Positions 10,431-21,117 of a stretch of DNA of 64,000 bases are shown in pieces (position 1 is the stretch's first letter; every line of letters starts with the position of its first letter). The translations under genes were made by a program, and so were the position numbers. The notes beneath the pieces are model-generated. The model had not been told where the DNA came from and made no database searches. It saw nothing but the letters and a program-made list of their open reading frames with translations. Source of the stretch: Pleurodeles waltl (lineage: Eukaryota; Chordata; Amphibia; Caudata; Salamandridae); assembly GCF_031143425.1 (NCBI RefSeq), contig NC_090446.1, forward strand, positions 658,089,717-658,153,716. Reading direction: 5' to 3'.

Positions 10431-13400
10431 TCTCAGGTAACTAAACATACGTGCATGTAGGCCCACTGTTATCAGTTGGCTAAGTGGACTTTCAATCCTG
10501 TTCTCTTGTCGAGGGACTAAGTTTATGGTGCAGGCCCAAAATGAAATGGAGAATAAAGCTGAGTAGGCCGTGAGTGCCCGGTTTCCCGGGTTATGTTTGA
10601 AGAGCACCCAAATGGTTAACTCTAGCTCCTAGCTAGTAATTAGTCATTGTTACCTAGGTATACTTTTATGTTATTAACCTTAGGAAATTGACTGTGTCTT
10701 ATTTTTAGTAATCAGGACATAACTTCGCTCTCATACGGGCGTAAGCAAGTCCCTGCATTTAAGATCAATAACAAAGGATGAAACTAGTGGTGAAGGATTC
10801 AATCATGTATAAGTTTAATATTTTATGACACGGTTTAGGATCATAATAAGCTAAACAAATATTTTTATGTGCACTTAATTCTCAAACAGAGAGTATGTTT
10901 GAGTATTTTTTATATAGTACGAACATTTTTATAGCAATGGTTTTAACTGACTTTGCTAATAAAGTTTTTCACAGATCTGACTTGAGGTGAAATCTTAAGT
11001 TTTTTAATGTCTTGTTTTAGCTGCCTGGGGAAATGACACCAAGATGGAGGCCAGAAGTTAGATGGAAATAGTCAGGCTAGTGAAATATTAGTAATCCAAA
11101 GCACCTCCATTTGTTGGGATTTGAACTTCATAGCATTGAGTCACAAGCAGAAGGAAACTGCAGACATGCAATGATGGAAAGACTCAAGAGAGGTTGTTGT
11201 TGGCCAGTCCAAGTCAATAGTTAGTGGAATGTAATCTGCATAGTTCATGCAGGTTAGACCAAAAGATCTAAACCATATTGCCAATGAAGGGATATAGATG
11301 TCACACAAATATCAAGAATCATACTACTAGTTTTTAATGTCCAGCTAGCCCCTCTTTCCATTCTTGTGAACTCATTCAGCCTCTCAAGTTGTCATGGTAT
11401 GGAACAGTAACCTGAATGCTGTGGTTGTGTCTATATTGATTCTTCACACTGTTCCTTGTATGTTTCCACCTTCGAGGTAAGGTCATAAGTACATAACTGT
11501 GAAGGGAAAGGGGACTAGGATAATAAAACAGACAAGAGAACATAGTCTGCGTTTCCGGCTTCCTAGGATCTCAAAGTCACTCTCCAAGAAAGCTGTGATG
11601 TTATTATAGTATTGAGAATGTGAAGCATTGTTACACCCTGCAATGACAACAGAAGAACATAGTACTCTCAATAGTTACCACTGGCATTTCAGAACTCAAA
11701 AAAAAAGGTCATAGAGCACCAAACAATACCTCTGGAGGACATAGAAGAGCATAATGCAAGCGAGTACCCGCCTCTGCAAGTGATCTGTAAAGCATCCAAT
11801 GAAGGGCCAGGCTTGGTTAAAATGCCAGCCATTTTCAGTCATTCCAAAGGCAGTCACTGCTCTCAGGAGATAAAGTCATGAGAGAGGGATTTGCAGCTGA
11901 AAAATCCTGTCCTTTCAGAGATTCATGAAATACTTCAAGCCCCCCAGCAGTTCAGCAGAAGTGGTTAGCTTAGAGACTGACTCTACAACAACAGAAGTCT
12001 GAGGGTCATCGGGATTGTGTCAGCCAGTAGTCTTAGGTGAGTCAATGGAGACCCCCATGCAGTGAGACTTGTGCCAGGGAGAATAAACATAAAGATAAAC
12101 AGAAACAAGTGAACATAACATACTAAAGTCAGGCACTCGGTGATGATACACATGTTAAAGCTACAGAAATGATAGATCATATTAATACCGGAACAACAGT
12201 CTAAAGTCAAAGTTTCACAACCTCTGAACTTGGCAAGTTCCTTACAGCCATGGAACATTGATGCTACAAAATAATCTCAAACTCATCTTCTCAAAACAAG
12301 GAAAATTAGACATGTGTCTCTGGGCAAAATCACAATGCTATATCCTCATGACCACTGGAAATGAGGCAGCCTTCAACAACCTTGAAAGAAGCAAAACATC
12401 TTGGTGTGAATTTGCACTCTAGCCTTTCAGTTCTGTCTGAAACCAGCAATGTGACAAGAACATTTTGTCACTGAAGGGTAAACTGGTATCTACAACCCTG
12501 CACTGCTTCCATCTACTCTGCCAGTAACGTTTCAGGCTCACAATTTTAAATAATACACCTTATCATGGTGGGGGGCCAACTACTCTTTTGTGTATTTGAC
12601 AATCAAATACAGGCTTTTTTTCTGTAGAATTGTATCCAACGACGGAGCCTTTAAATTTAATCTTCAACATAAAGCGTTAATTAAAGGAAGATGTTATTTT
12701 CTTCAAATCCATAACAAAGGGCCAGATGTAGCAAGCAGTTTTGCCCATTCTGTGTCTATGGGAAAATGTGTTAGTACAAAGGGCCCAAAGATCCTAATTC
12801 CTTTTGTTGATAGGTTATAACATCAAGTTTCTAGCCAAATATAAAACATGCAGCTCGAAAAAGCCCACAGGCTGCAAGTTCTTTATAACATTCTTTATCA
12901 ATCCAACACAAGTGTTCTTTGTAGAAAATCTCTGTTACTCACAGATTACAGCCAACATATGTTTTTTGCTTGGGAACTGCTTCTTCTTGGATCTAAAGAT
13001 AACATCCAAAATCACAAAAATATGTTCCTAAAATACATACCTGTTTATTTTTCCGATATATGCTATCTGTATTGGCTATTTTAGACTTATATAGACACAC
13101 TCAGTTGATCGAATTCCAACATGTATTAATTACATTTATTAGATATACATTGACAACAGCTCATCTTAAAATAGTTCTAATCACACTGAGCTACAAAATC
13201 CTGGAGAAAGGCAATGTCTAGCAGAGGAATTAGCTGTGTGGCATTACCTACTTTATACATTACTGTACTGCCCAATGGTCCACTCTTAAATGCACACATG
13301 GTCTAACTCTGTGTAAAGTGTATATAATCCAAAAGATTGTAATTTTGTTTATATGGATACAGTTTTTTCCCATAAATATACATAATGCATCTGTGTTTAA

Positions 13401-13640
13401 ACAGTCTTAAGAACCACTATTTACAGCACCATGAACTTATGAACATTTATTATTCATATATGAAGCTGCTTGCCCACAGCTATACATAGTAGACATTTTC
13501 ATCCTTCTCACTCAAACCAAAAGTTTCCTTCCTTAAAGGTTTTCTAGCCATAAACACATATGTCAAAGTCTGCAAAAATGACCTTTCAATCCCTTTCATG
13601 ATCAGTTGAGAATGTCCTTAGTAGCAATAAAACTCTCTGT
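10431..13640. other. Unrecognised AT-rich sequence
   Basis: No gene or clear repeat boundary is visible. Positions 12,718-12,800 begin GGGCCAGATGTAGCAAG, which looks like one end of a MITE family, but no matching opposite end was found. Confidence 0.45.
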
Positions 13641-14110
13641 AGCAACATGGTAATCAGATCACAAGTTTTACATTGGTTGCAGTTAATAACCCATTCACCT
13701 ATTGCTCAGAATTATTTTTTTATAGTGACCTATAAGCTTAACTTATTAATCCAAATGATCCTCCACATGTTATTTCAAATTATTCTTTGGCTAAATGTAA
13801 CATATTACTCCAGAAAAGAGAGACAACTACCCATATTATTATCCAATGGATTCTAAATTGATACTGCTTATAACTCACTACGTCACAATTGCCACTCTAA
13901 AGGGTACATTTGAGCTTAGACATGGGAAACATCTCTCACAGTATTCTCCATCCCGATTATCGTCTTACCATAACAGTGGTCCTCTCAGGTCCCACCAAAT
14001 TAGTTGTGCAAACCTAAACCAACAGAGTATTCTTCTTACAACTTCAGTCCAGTTTTTGGCGCCTTTTGTCAATCTAGGTACATTTATCTGCCAAATTTAA
14101 AACACTGGTA
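13640..14110 (+). pseudogene. Probable L2/CR1-like LINE ORF2 C-terminal remnant
   Basis: The reading VLHWLQLITHS…VTYKL at about 13,665-13,745 resembles the LHWLP…TYK block that follows the reverse transcriptase of L2/CR1-type LINEs. A further segment containing PLRSHQISC near 13,985 fits the later LRSS block after a stop and a frame change. Both are diverged, so the assignment is tentative. Confidence 0.4.
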
Positions 14111-14454
14111 GCACAATTGGTATACCTTATCAAAACCTAAAGGACAATTCTCAAAATAATTTGCTGTTAAATTTGTTCTTCATACAGCACTTGGCAAAAA
14201 CAACATAAACATTTTGACAGATCGCATATAGGGAATTTAATCTAAGCAGCAGACTTCATCCTATTTTTCTGCTTAGAGTGTTATGGGATTTCACCACTGG
14301 AAGTTCTCCACTTAGGTCAGGGTTACAATCCATTTCTACTACGCCATAAAGCATATTGAACTATATAACAAATGGTGATATGCATATGTAAACAGTGATA
14401 AAAGATAAACACCCATCAGCAAAGATTAAAAGAAGGTATTACTATTCAGAATAT

Positions 14455-14624
14455 GGCCCTGATTTGGATTTCGGCGGATGGGTTACTCCGTCACATCAGT
14501 GATGGATAGCCCATCTGCCAAAATAAAAATCCCATTTGAAATAATTGGATTTATATTTCGGTGGATGGGACATCTGTCACCATTGTGATGGAGTAACCCA
14601 TCTGCCCAAATCTAAATCAGGCCC
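14455..14624. mobile_element. Small MITE, 170 bp, GGGCCTGATTTAGAT ends
   Basis: The ends are inverted repeats of about 35 bp. The left is GGCCCTGATTTGGATTTCGG; the right, in reverse complement, is GGGCCTGATTTAGATTTGGG. Both continue into GATGGGTTACTCC. The right flank is TAA and the left is TAT, so the duplication is diverged. Related to 46,544-46,694, and by its ends to 35,520-36,849. Confidence 0.75.
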
Positions 14625-14936
14625 TAAGTGCAATTTTACTTACTTTTACTTCACCCAAATGTTACTGTATGACAAAACAAATAATACTATATGAAAAGGA
14701 TTTATAAGTTTATTATACCCTGTGCCATATCAATACATCTACAGTACACACAATCAAATCTCTTATTTTAATAATTTTTATACTAAAGTCTCAGACAAGT
14801 AGTTGAGACTATAGAATACATCTAGATTACCAATGAAACAAACTCTAAGCTATGCTAAATATTGTTTCACTCCTCATTATCTTTGTTTAACACTTTGCAC
14901 TACTACAATCACTACTATAGTTTTTTTTAAGATGGT

Positions 14937-15045
14937 TAACAATAGGCCTGGGTGGAACTCGCTGAGTTTTGCTACGTGAAATTCCACAGAGTGCCTAAAA
15001 ACTGTTAGATTCCACCTCACTCCACAAATGAGTGGAATTTTACAT
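14937..15045 (+). repeat. Dispersed repeat end (TAGGCCTGGGTGGA type)
   Basis: The start TAGGCCTGGGTGGAACTCGC and the following GAGTTTTGCTACGTGAA are matched in reverse complement at about 62,540-62,607. Probably the terminus of a short non-autonomous element; the other end is not identified here. Confidence 0.4.
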
Positions 15046-15530
15046 GTCTGCCTGTTCACACTGCTTTGTGCCATTTTGGTTTACCTGTTCTGTGCATTAT
15101 GCTGGGCCTATTTTATTAATCCACCATGTTTTCAGTCCTCCCACTATCAAACTCATCCACCCATATTTTACTGTTGTTGTTCTAGTGTGTGTATTTGTGT
15201 GTAATTTACGTTTCTGTTTTTTTTTTTTTTTCTGTGATTTTTTTACTTTTTTGGGTTTCTCTTTATTTCTTTATTGCTTCCTTTTTTATTCCTTCCATTA
15301 TACTATTTATTTTTTTACGCCACCCAGCACTGTGCAGACCATGTGTGAGGCACAGCCAGAGTAGCAGCTAACCGCATACCTTGTGGTCATCAGTGCTGCC
15401 AAGGGATGCAACTGTGTGCCATATTTTGGGGTGCAAATGTAGCTGCACTCGCTTTATTTGTGCAGCACCATCTCCCCTCCATGCTGACAGCAAGTGGGAG
15501 ACCCGGGAGTGAGTACGACCTGCGGGAGTA

Positions 15531-18500
15531 ATGGCTGCTGTGGGGGAGAGTGCACCTGTGCATGCAGAGGGGAGCTGGATGAGTCACACCCAACAGCAGA
15601 TGACACACAGCTGGGCAGACATCCTAGACCGGGAGCAAGAACTGGTGGACCTGCTGGGCATCCGTGTTGCAGTGCTCAGTGAGTAATTATTTATTTGTTG
15701 TGTCCTACAATGCTAATACTTTTTCTAAAATTTCTTACAGCTCACGCTCTGAAGTAAGTTAAGTTTATTTAATGTTATAAATATTATGCAATCCAATTTG
15801 AGGAAGCTCTGCACTACTTAATTGTACTTGTTGGTGCCCACTTGGGGTAATTATTCAAGAAGCCATGTAGACTCCTATGACCTGTCACTAAAATAGTGGT
15901 AGTACTAATATCAGTGAGTTAGCGTTATCTGTGTCTTTCTTTTTATTTAGCTCTTACAGTCCTAAGCAGTCTCCCAGTGATGTGTAGTATGCATCTATGC
16001 ACTGAAAAGTGAAACTGAGTTGGCCCATCAAGGGGGGTTGAGAAGCAAAGATGATTTGTTGCAATGCATTAGTAGTTCCAAATGAAGATTAGGAATTTTG
16101 GAAAGGGCTTAAGTTTTGGAAATTAGGAATAGGTCAGCTCAATACTAGTAATATAGGCAATTTGATTTATAAAAGTACAATGTCAATATGTTACTGTTTA
16201 CCTGTCAAAATATTTTCAGGGAGATTAAGTGTACCACTAATCTATTTTTGTTATCTTCTTAATTTCTTACATAGGAAACTAAGGGCAAGAAGACAGCGTC
16301 AGCGGGTAAGGCACAGGCTGCCTCTACCAGTGCCACGGTGGGTGGAAGTACCTCTGCCATCACCAGCGCCATGCCTGATGTCTCTACTGATCCCAGTAAG
16401 TTTTCCTGTTAATATTATTTCCTTAATTTTTACCTCTCCCCATTAAGAACACATTTCCTTGTTTTTTTTACACTGGGATTTTTTTTTTTAATTCTCTTTG
16501 TTCTATTTACTGTTTATTAATTCTTGTTATCCCTGCATTATCTTTTTTCTATATTGTGTTTCTGTAACTGACTTCCTCCTGTATGTATTAATCTGTGCTT
16601 TCTTCTGCTTTGTTATTAAGCTTTCCCACTCCTATACCCTACATATCCTGTACACTGGTACTGTCACAGTAAGATACTAGATTTTAAGTACTCCACTGTG
16701 AAGATTGCAGACCCAAGCAAGCTATTCTATCCCTGTTTCTTGCTCATGCTCAAACAGTAAAATGAAAGAGTAGTTGTGTGTATTATTCAGTATGGTTGGC
16801 TGGACTACCTGGCTTTTCTAACATTGTCAACCAACAAAATGCCCAAAGTGATATTTTGAAGAGAAGAGAAGATACTGCTAACCGCATTTTTCTGAGATAT
16901 TGCGGTTGTATCTTGTTAAAAAAAATAGAAAAGGAAGGTGTATCTGGCATCTAAAATGGTAGTGTTTTTTTCAGCTCCACAAACCACCAATGCTGGGGCC
17001 AGGGCCAGTGAGCCACTGCACCAGATGCAGAGGCAGTTATCGGGGTGTCCCTGAGGCAGCAAGGACGGGTGGTGGTAAGTCACATTGCTTGGTTATTACT
17101 GGCATACTGACTGCATTTGTTAAGCTAGTCAGATACCACCCATCATTTTTCATGATCTCCCTGCCCATTACATTTCATGATGCATGACCTAACTGCAGCA
17201 TAGTTCAATTTGGCAGTGCAGTGTTGGCTGTGCAATCTGCTTCTGTTTCAGTTAATGCAGCATTTACAAAGTTTTCAATGCATTGTAAACTGAAAAGAAA
17301 ACAAGGTGTTTCCCTATCCTCTATGTGCCCACTCAATCACCTCCTAGTAGTTCACTTCATTATTTTTGCCTTAGTTCTGTCCCAGCCTACCAAATAAATT
17401 TAAAAATTAATTCTTGACATGTGCCACGTTTTACTGGCCAAGTGGTTCATATGTTTAATGGCTTCCATAATAGATTTATGCCTATTCAACTTTCCCCTTT
17501 TGACATTTGTCACCTACAATGACTGACTAAGCCAAAGCTTAGGCACATGATGATGATCAGTGACACTCCACCATTCTATAGCAATACCTACCCAGCCTAA
17601 TCCCTATAACTTACCCTGCAGCAGACTAAGTTAAATTTCCTTTCTTTACTGCCAAGCGAATGAGTTTGTTTGAATTAATTTGCGTTTGAGAGCGCGGCCA
17701 GGGAGTAAAGTGGGATTAAGTGCCTGTCATTTTGTGTTTTTCAGATCGAATACTCTGTGACTAATGTGTCCAAAGAAATCTATCAATCCTATTGCTTTCC
17801 CTGTCCTGCAGTGCATTGTTTTTTGTTACTTACGGCAGAAAGGATATCTATTATCCACATTTTATACATGACATATATTATTCCTGTGCCTCTTTGTAGT
17901 TAGGGCAGAGTTGAAAGGCATTTGAAGAAGAACAGAGCCATTGGGTTTAAAGTAATATAATTGTCTATTGCAGCTGCAGATTACAAAGAGTAGCAAAGTT
18001 GTACCCGATGCGCTAGTTAGCATGCTCCATTAATTTAGCACAACAAGAATACTTGAACTCCATAGTGGATGATGCCTTACTCACTCATTATTGAGAGTTA
18101 ATTTATTTTTATTTTTCCACACAAAGTGTCTGTTTGGTCTTTCTGCAAATCCTTTACAAAATTAAAAAATTACTCTGTTTTTTATCTGCTTTTATTCTGC
18201 CTTAATGCCTTTCAGCCAGTCAATGCTTTTATGTAAGGCATGTGTGGGTAAAATCATGTAACTGTGACTCTCCTAATCACATCAAACATTCTAATGCCCC
18301 AGGAGACCAGCAATGTGCTGCTATTGTGCCATTATATGATTTTGAACAAGAGTTTGTCCAGAGCACTGTTCACAATTTGTCTTTTTTATTTTATTTCTTT
18401 CTTGATATAGCTGCTTCTGCTGGTCCATCACCAACACAGCAGGAGATAGCAGTCTGGCAGCAGGGGCAGAGGATGGAGGACACTTGGGCAGAGTATGAAC

Positions 18501-18631
18501 AGCTGGAGGAGGAAGAATGTGAGGCACATGCCCCTGCCCAAGGCACACGTTCTTCCAATCAGTCACCTGCACCTCCATCTTCCAGGGCACATCATCGCCA
18601 GTATCGCTGGCAGCCATCCATGCCCATATGA
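15531..18631 (+). CDS. Possible five-exon gene of unknown function (200 codons if spliced as described)
   Basis: Five segments have splice-like borders: 15,531-15,678 (ATG start, TCA|GTGAGT), 15,741-15,753 (TTACAG, then GAA|GTAAGT), 16,275-16,395 (ACATAG, CCCA|GTAAGT), 16,975-17,074 (TTTCAG, GGTG|GTAAGT) and 18,411-18,631 (GATATAG to TGA). Their lengths sum to 603 and the phases agree, giving an open frame. The first exon contains WADILDREQELVDLL. The last is Gln/Glu-rich with EYEQLEEEECEAHA and a Pro/Ser tail. No family is recognised. Cautions: the second exon is only 13 bases behind a 62-base intron; and exons 3-4 also read well in another frame (GKKTASAGKAQAAS, low-complexity Ser/Ala/Thr), hitting a TGA in exon 4. 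That may be the ancestral frame, with two compensating single-base losses. It could be a transposon accessory gene, a host gene or a pseudogene. Confidence 0.35.
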
Positions 18632-19465
18632 TCATTGCTGCCCCCCACCCCAGATTGCCTGTACCACCGCTGCATGCTGCTTGATCTAGAGCACTTGGGC
18701 CATCGATTAGCATGACTCAAGCCCCAGGAACAAGAACTGTGGACCCACATATAGAATGCCCTCTTCTGAGACCTTTTTTTTATTTTATGTTTTGGTAGGA
18801 GGAACATTTGCTGTGGGAGGAGAGTGTGAGAATTGAGACTTTTATATTTGTGTTGGATTCATTGGACTTTAGCTTTTTTGCACATTGGTTGGGGACGAGG
18901 ATATTTTTGTGGAGAGAAGGGTGGGCCTGTTGTAGGTGGAGAGGGTGGATTTTCTTGAAACTGAAGTTGATAAAGGGTTATTCGTATACCTTATCCCTGG
19001 AATAGTTTATGTGTTTTACTTTTACTTTACACTGCTGCCGTGGCATGTTTTAATCCAACTATCAAGGTGTTTACCAGTTAATTATAGTTACTTATATCCT
19101 TGTCCTACTACCCTATTTAACTATATTGACCATTAGGGAGTATGCAGCCATTGCCTATATTGCCTACAACAACCTAGATAAACAAGAACTTACTTCTCTG
19201 CAGCACAAATAGCTACTTACTAAATAAACAAATTAATTTCACCCCATAGATCTCCTACCTTAATAGATGAAGTGATGGCTTGCCCTTCTCTCTCTTCCTT
19301 ACTGCAAGGTTTCCCAGGGTGCCTTCTTAATAATGGTGATAGTGCGTCAACAGGGAAGGCATCACAAGCGATGTCCCACTCCCACCTAGTTGAGCACCAA
19401 ATGTAGGATTATTCAAAAGCGTAATCCATCACAGACAACTAAATTGAAAGAAAAACACAGACTTA
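18632..19465 (+). other. Possible 3' untranslated region, then unrecognised sequence
   Basis: The sequence follows the TGA of the five-exon frame. An AATAAA at 19,223-19,228 could serve as a polyadenylation signal about 590 bases downstream. From there to the Harbinger target site at 19,463 nothing is recognised. Confidence 0.3.
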
Positions 19466-20336
19466 GGCCCTCATTACATCCCTGGCAGTCGGTGTTAAAG
19501 CAACGGTAACACTGCCAACAGGCCGGCGGTAAAAAAAATGGAATCATACAACTGCGGAAACCACCAACACATACAGCCACTTTAACACTCCGACCGCCAC
19601 GGCGGTAGCAACAAACACCGCGGCGGTAACCGCTAACAGCCAGGAGGAAGACAAGGTGCCACCCACTGTATTACAAGAGGCCTATCCGCCACCTTTTTCC
19701 GGTGCGGGACCAAGTCCATCAAAAGCACTGCGGAAACAGTGTTCTGAAGGGAAACGACTGACCTCTCGACACTTAAGGAAGAACCAGGATGCCATGGAGC
19801 CCGAGCTGCAGGTCTTCCCCATGCTGGTTTATCTGCTCATACACCAGGAGCACCAACGCTGGTGACAACGACCACATTGATTACTGCACCTAGCACACAA
19901 GGGAAGGGGGGAAGAGAGTGACACACACACATGCAACACCCCTACGCCCACCCTCACCCACAACACCATACACACAAACACATGCAACAACATTACATTT
20001 ACACCCTGTAACCCTCTGGAATAACGCAAGGACAAAAGGAATGGAGTCAAATGAGTGTAATATTAGAATTCCTTAGAAATACGTTCAGAAATCAGAAACC
20101 CTATTTACAATATATACAATATATACAAAAGGCGGGACAATGCCCACTCAAAAATTTTCCGTGGCCCACTGGGCCAAAACATATAGGCCAAGCCCACACT
20201 TGACTCCTGCCTCTATATGGAGAGAACACTGCAGGGGCATCAGGTCGAAAACACACAGGTACCTCAGGGGGACGGGGAAGGGGGGCACCTCAGCTGGAAG
20301 ATGGTACAACACCAGTGCTCCTGGAGGGGGCTCCAT

Positions 20337-20657
20337 GCCCACTGCTTGGTCCTGGGGAGTGCAAGGCCACAGTCTCGCAAGTGGGTGGTTTGCCCACTGC
20401 TTGGTCCTGGGGAGTGCAAAGACGCAGTCTCTCAAGTGGGTGGTTTGCCCACTGCTTGGTCCTGGGGATTGCAAAGCCACAGTCTCTCAAGTGGGTGGAT
20501 TGCCCACTGCTTAGTCCTGAGGAGTGCAAAAACACAGTATCTCAAGAGGGTGGTTTGCCCACTGCTTGGTCCTGGGGAGTGCAAAGCCACAGTCTCTCAA
20601 GTGAGTGGTTTGCCCACTGCTTGGCCCTGTGGAGTGCAAGGCCAAAGTCTCTTAAGT
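20337..20657 (+). repeat. Tandem repeat, 55-bp unit, six copies
   Basis: The phrase GCCCACTGCTTGGTCCTGG recurs at 20,337, 20,392, 20,447, 20,502, 20,557 and 20,612 (the last with one change), a strict 55-bp period. It lies in the left arm of the Harbinger element and shows no coding constraint. Confidence 0.9.
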
Positions 20658-21075
20658 GGATGCCTTCTTCCACTGGTTTTGGAGGGGGCTTTGTGCCCAG
20701 TGTGCTTCATTCTGGCAAGGATAGGGTGAGTGGATGCCTTCTTCCACTGGTTCTGGAGGGGGCTTTGTGCCCAGTGTGCTTCATCCTGGCAAGGATAGGA
20801 TGAGTGGATGCCTTCCTCCACTGGTTCTGGAGGGGGCTTTGTGCCCAGTCTGCTTCATCCTGGCAAAGAGGGGCTGAGTGGAAGCCTTCTTCCACTGGTT
20901 CTGGAGGGGGCTTTGTGCCCAGTCTGCTTCATCCTGCCAAGGAGGGGCTGAGTGGATGCCTTCTTCCTCTGGTTCTGGAGGGGGCTTTGTGACCAGTCTG
21001 CTTCATTCTGGCAAGGAGGGGATGAGTGGATGCCTTCTTCCACTGGTTCTGGAGGGGGCTTTGTGCCCTGTGATG
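20658..21075 (+). repeat. Tandem repeat, 74-bp unit, six copies (last partial)
   Basis: Units start with GGATGCCTTCTTCCACTGG (variants in some) at 20,658, 20,732, 20,806, 20,880, 20,954 and 21,028, an exact 74-bp period. The block directly abuts the 55-bp array and is unrelated to it in sequence. Confidence 0.9.
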
Positions 21076-21117
21076 CAGCAAATGGGCAGTACATGGTCAC
21101 AGTCACTCACCTCGGTG

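Noticed and set aside
15032..15371. Hydrophobic 110-codon frame resembling membrane protein
   Set aside because: It is a T-rich tract translating to Phe/Leu runs, with no start context or homologue recognised.
20337..21075. CRISPR-like array
   Set aside because: Repeats are directly tandem without unique spacers, and the context is a eukaryotic transposon.
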